Of a stretch of 28,301 bases of DNA, positions 25,347 through 28,301 are shown in pieces. Position 1 is the stretch's first letter. The number at the start of each line of letters is the position of its first letter. A program made the position numbers and the translations under genes. Source of the stretch: Puniceicoccales bacterium (lineage in GTDB: Bacteria > Verrucomicrobiota > Verrucomicrobiia > Opitutales > JAIRKQ01). The DNA is taken from NCBI GenBank assembly GCA_031258795.1, contig JAIRMI010000061.1, forward strand, positions 1 to 28,301. Reading direction: 5' to 3'. The notes under the pieces are model-generated. The model did no database searches. It was not told the DNA's origin and saw nothing but the letters and a program-made list of their open reading frames with translations.

Positions 25347-26882
25347 ATGCAAAATTACTCGTCTATGACCAAGTCAACAGATTCTGTACCACCGCATCCT
25401 CCTGCCAGCCACCCTTCCAATCCACCTGGGAGTGGCACATTAATTGTAACTCAAAGCAAGACTCCATTTTCTGGGATTTTACCAGCTCAAGGTCAAGGAA
25501 ATGTGGCCGGTGGGATTTCACGGTCAATGGATGAGCGTTCAGTGAAAAGTTATAAAAAGGCTGTGGTGAAAGATGTATTTGCTAAACATATGGAACAGCG
25601 AGAGGCCGAACGGAAAAAGGCCAACCCTTTTATTAACTGGCTTAAACGTGTGATCTTTGGTCCTGATATTGAAAGGGATGTAAAGAGTTTTGTAAAACAA
25701 TATGCGCCTAACTCAAAAGTGAGGAGAGCTATATCAGAAACCATCGCCGAACATATTGGTGAATTTGATCTTAGGGTCGTTACTGCCTACGCCGAAGCAG
25801 TGAGAAGGGCAGATGGGGCGGAGGCTGTGCCGCCAGGGATAGAAAACATATCCAAACTTTTTGAGGAGGAGCTTTATAAAAATTTTGCAGTAGCATTCCC
25901 TGATAGGAAAATGACACTAGCCGATGCTACCTTGATTGGAGAACGCCCCGATCTAGCAGCAAAAGTCATACAAAATGGCAGGATGGAAAATGTTTCTTGT
26001 CAATCTTTTGCTCGGGATGAATCCGGAAGTATTGGAGACCTAGAACATCCTCTCATACTATCGCTGAATTGTAACCTGGATAATTTCGCTGTCCGCGTAG
26101 CACAATTCTGCAGTACAATGAATGAAAGCCTATTTTCAGAAGATGTCCCTACACAAGATGCCGCTGTGGATATATTATTGACCCAGATCTGGCATTATTT
26201 TATCAAAGACGGGATCAACAGACGTGAAATCCCTGACATGAATTTACCCCGGAAAGTGAAGGTGGTTGGTAATATGAATGGCATTCCCGATATTCCCGAT
26301 GTATTAAAAAAAACAGAAGATGGGGATCAAAACAAAAAGATGTACATAAAATACATTTTAAATCAGTTCAAGAAAGCTTACGGAGACAGAGCCCTTCAAG
26401 CTTTTTACGTATATATGCAAAATTTTACAGGAAGCGGCAACACAAGCCATGGCCTGGCAGCTATTCAGAACATTACTCGGGTTCAGGAAAATTCTTCCGA
26501 TCTCACTATAGCATCAAATGGAATCAACAGCTACGGGGAAAGGTATGTGACAATGACAATGGATGAAAATTTCAATGTCACCTACCATGTTGTCGAAGAT
26601 ATCACGCCAAAAGAATATAAAGAGCTTTTGCTGAATGATGAAAGAAGAAATAATAATAATCAACTCAAGTTGATAGACATTAAAGATCCAAATCTTTTAT
26701 TTGATCTCAGTGAGAATGGGGTTGCTGTGGTAGTGATACACTCTTACATCCCCGCTGCGCATAACCCTGACGGCGCCAACTTGTATGACCAATATGATCA
26801 GCGGCCAAACAAAGGGAAGCAGGAGACTAATATGAGCATCATCGTAAGCAATCCACCAAAATGGCCAGCGAGTTTAAAGTGA
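25347..26882 (+). CDS. Unknown 511-residue protein, effector-like, 3' end altered by an IS relic
   Basis: I do not recognise it. Residues 1-50 are Ser/Pro/Gly-rich and unstructured (PPHPPASHPSNPPGSG). A basic helical segment follows (SVKSYKKAVVKDVFAKHMEQ), then KKANPFINWLKRVIFGPD and a mostly helical body, with an acidic, Asn-rich stretch near 440-460. There is no signal peptide or membrane helix. Such an N-terminus is common in type III effectors, and a ruler-like gene lies 5 kb away, but this is inference. ATG at 25347 has no ribosome site; the next in-frame ATG is at 25365. The last seven or more codons lie in IS630-derived DNA read out of frame, so the original C-terminus is lost or replaced. 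Confidence 0.6.
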   Translation: MQNYSSMTKSTDSVPPHPPASHPSNPPGSGTLIVTQSKTPFSGILPAQGQGNVAGGISRSMDERSVKSYKKAVVKDVFAKHMEQREAERKKANPFINWLKRVIFGPDIERDVKSFVKQYAPNSKVRRAISETIAEHIGEFDLRVVTAYAEAVRRADGAEAVPPGIENISKLFEEELYKNFAVAFPDRKMTLADATLIGERPDLAAKVIQNGRMENVSCQSFARDESGSIGDLEHPLILSLNCNLDNFAVRVAQFCSTMNESLFSEDVPTQDAAVDILLTQIWHYFIKDGINRREIPDMNLPRKVKVVGNMNGIPDIPDVLKKTEDGDQNKKMYIKYILNQFKKAYGDRALQAFYVYMQNFTGSGNTSHGLAAIQNITRVQENSSDLTIASNGINSYGERYVTMTMDENFNVTYHVVEDITPKEYKELLLNDERRNNNNQLKLIDIKDPNLLFDLSENGVAVVVIHSYIPAAHNPDGANLYDQYDQRPNKGKQETNMSIIVSNPPKWPASLK

Positions 26883-27132
26883 GCAAGAGTTGCATAGGCA
26901 AAGTGCTGAGAAAGCTAAAGATCACAGTAAAAAAAGATCAGGGCATATAAAGAGCGGAAGGCCATCGAGGCCGCCGGCTGTTCCTTGATTTTCTTGCTTC
27001 CCTACTCTCCGGACCCCAATCCCATCGAAAAATTCTGGGCGAACCTCAAATGAACACTAGCCGACATCCTCCATCCCTTCCCTTCTCTCTTCGACGCTAT
27101 TCAGTATGCTTTTCTAAAGTAAGATGATTATA
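26861..27132 (+). pseudogene. IS630-family transposase relic with deleted core (copy C)
   Basis: Starts with an N-terminal helix-turn-helix fragment (MASEFKVSKSCIGKVLRKLK, then ITVKK; frame 2). It reaches a TATAAAGAGCGG that matches the YKER codons of copy A, then jumps directly to KAIEAAGCSLIFLLPYSPDP and NPIEKFWANLK followed by TGA. The whole catalytic core between is deleted (about 345 bases relative to copy A). The end GTAAGATGATTATA is at 27119-27132. From the GCCATCGAGG block to the end it is nearly identical to copy A. The left border may lie a few bases upstream of 26861. Confidence 0.85.
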
Positions 27133-27252
27133 AATGACGGCCGCAGATGTTTTTCTTGGTTCTATCATCCGTGGTTTGCTGTTTTTTTATTGCTCCCGGG
27201 CATGTTCTTTGCCCACTAAAAGTCGTTTTCTCTTTTTAGCTCCTCTTTTTAG

Positions 27253-27702
27253 AGATTCGCACTAGCTAACTATCTTTTTGTAGCACTGTCCAGACCTGCT
27301 TCTCAGATGTGGGGATCGTGGAATCAATGGTACTCTATCTTGCTGGCTCAAAAACTGAGAGATGTAAAAAGTTTTCAGACGGAACGAACTATTCTGGGGA
27401 ATGTTTACATTGACCAGCTATTGAAAACCTGCCTTGGTGGCATTTTATTCGAGATGGCTAGTGGCTGAATGTTGACAGCAGCCCAGCTGGCGTGACCTAC
27501 CACGAATTGGGACATTTCTATCACAACATCAATGGCATAAACCTTCGCAGAAATTACGATATTTTCCACGGTCTATGCTGGAACAAAGACAACAAACCAA
27601 CGAAATTACATCGCAAAAATAGTATCTGCAGCCCGACCAAACCCAAGACTTTTGGCAGTAGGAGATCCAAAGCTTAGCCCTTGCGGTGATCCAGGGGGCT
27701 GA
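27253..27702 (+). pseudogene. Broken frame with an HELGH zinc-protease-like motif
   Basis: Three protein-like pieces in two frames suggest one gene with two frameshifts. Frame 1 (27253-27468) reads SQMWGSWNQWYSILLAQKLR and LGNVYIDQLLKTCLGGILFE. Frame 3 (27462-27545) reads WLNVDSSPAGVTYHELGHFY. Frame 1 again (27541-27702) reads TFAEITIFSTVYAG and RNYIAKIVSAARPNPRLLAV. HELGH is the HExxH zinc-binding motif of zincin peptidases, a fold also used by some type III effectors (M91/NleD family has HExxH). A third ligand cannot be identified with confidence. The middle piece has a GTG at 27492 but no ribosome site. Confidence 0.4.
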
Positions 27703-27716
27703 CCACCTTCACCGGC

Positions 27717-27880
27717 TTAGGGTGAACCGGGAGCAGAAGACTCGGAAGTTGAAGCCGCTTCTTCTCGCTTTAGTCTTTCTATTTCACCTCCTATTCTCGC
27801 TATCCCTTGCATTTTTCTTTCTATTTCACCTTGTATTTCCGCTATCCCTTGCCCTTTTCTTTCTACTTCGGAAGACAAAA
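27717..27880 (-). pseudogene. C-terminal coiled-coil fragment with 14-residue repeats
   Basis: On the minus strand the frame reads VERKGQGIAEIQGEIERKMQ and GIARIGGEIERLKREEAAST, ending in SESSAPGSP and TAA at 27717-27719. The unit ERKxQGIAxIxGEI repeats with a period of 42 bp, two heptads, as in a coiled coil. Upstream of about 27880 the minus frame loses this character and the plus strand looks coding instead, so this seems a displaced gene end. The repeat gives the plus strand a Phe/Leu-rich open frame that I take as antisense. Confidence 0.4.
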
Positions 27881-27886
27881 TCTCCA

Positions 27887-28301
27887 GTGGATAAACTAAG
27901 AGAAGCTGCAAGGGATGATCTGGAAGAGCAATTTCCCAATTTTGGTCGGAAGCTTAGCGACGAAGTTGTAGATGTTTTTATTGTTATTCGATGGAGCCAT
28001 CTTTTAAATCCTGACATGGTTGGAGGTCTTAGCGATGGTGCCAAACTGTTGTGTGAAATTTTGGAGGTTAATATGAAAAACATAAAAATAGGAATAAGAA
28101 GAGGAAGCTATGAGACCCATAGAATGTGGGGAGATTTTTCCAATTCCGACGAATTTGGAGAATCGAACTCCGCATTCGCAGCGAGAAGTAATGGTCTCAT
28201 TGAAACACTTAGGGGCCAAAATGTTGATCTTAGGGATCGCTGCAAGAGAGTAAAGGGGAGATCACGGCAATTAGCCGATTTTGGGAGCGAAATAGGCGCT
28301 C
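27887..28301 (+). CDS. Unknown protein, 5' border uncertain, runs off the window
   Basis: Frame 2 is open from 27662 to the end. From about 27887 it reads like a soluble protein (VDKLREAARDDLEEQFPNFG, VVDVFIVIRWSHLLNPDMVG, GAKLLCEILEVNMKNIKIGI, LADFGSEIGA). Possible starts are GTG at 27887, ATG at 28014 and ATG at 28073. Only the last has a strong ribosome site (GGAGG, 5 bases before), but the coding-like sequence extends upstream of it. I do not recognise a family. It may be the 3' part of a gene cut by rearrangement near 27880. Confidence 0.45.
   Translation, partial: MDKLREAARDDLEEQFPNFGRKLSDEVVDVFIVIRWSHLLNPDMVGGLSDGAKLLCEILEVNMKNIKIGIRRGSYETHRMWGDFSNSDEFGESNSAFAARSNGLIETLRGQNVDLRDRCKRVKGRSRQLADFGSEIGA

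Noticed and set aside
2..28301. UGA recoded as Trp, suggested by the TGA inside the transposase
   Set aside because: thyA, rng, ruvX, pgpH and the HIT gene all end properly at TGA with the expected protein length, so TGA is a stop here.
1..28301. CRISPR array, tRNA or rRNA genes
   Set aside because: The only regular repeats are coding minisatellites without spacers, and no tRNA T-loop/anticodon pattern or rRNA segment was seen.

Overview
The window looks like the chromosome of a Gram-negative bacterium of the PVC superphylum. My best guess is Verrucomicrobiota, Opitutae-like, with an environmental chlamydia as the alternative. This rests on the gene set and on the style of the proteins: DhnA/FbaB-type class I aldolase, 7TM-HD protein next to YbeY, a CysJ-like flavoprotein without a flavodoxin domain, LpxK, and RodZ/RodA. 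No rRNA or tRNA gene is visible, so the placement is inference. Lipid A synthesis (lpxK) and a likely type III secretion length-control protein fit a diderm that interacts with a host. The many dead insertion sequences fit a genome under relaxed selection.

Layout. 1-850 is a graveyard of IS630- and IS5-family transposase relics. 871-7816 is a minus-strand housekeeping block: class I aldolase with its own terminator, mutS, ybeY, pgpH-like and a HIT hydrolase, the last three overlapping. After a 356-bp AT-rich divergent gap, 8173-15468 runs on the plus strand: glycogen phosphorylase, a broken ExeA/GspA-like ATPase, a GspB-like membrane protein with long repeats, rodZ, gpsA and a CysJ-like reductase. 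15465-17981 is a minus-strand operon thyA-folA-lpxK with overlapping genes. 18000-18740 is a second IS graveyard. It is followed by the type III secretion ruler-like gene, whose centre is a run of seventeen 10-residue repeats.

20164-23854 is a plus-strand operon-like set trxA-ruvX-rodA-rng. It converges with a minus-strand pair, a RelE/ParE-fold small protein and an unknown membrane protein. From 25347 to the end the DNA is accessory: a 511-residue protein of unknown function whose last codons come from an IS630 relic, a broken frame with an HELGH zinc-protease-like motif, an antisense coiled-coil fragment, and a partial gene running off the edge.

How the genes work together. The core parts cover sugar metabolism (aldolase, glycogen phosphorylase), DNA repair and precursor supply (mutS, thyA, folA), RNA processing (ybeY, rng, ruvX), cell shape (rodZ, rodA) and envelope lipids (gpsA, lpxK). 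The accessory parts (ruler-like protein, 511-residue protein, HELGH relic) are the likeliest place for host-interaction biology, and they lie beside the IS relics.
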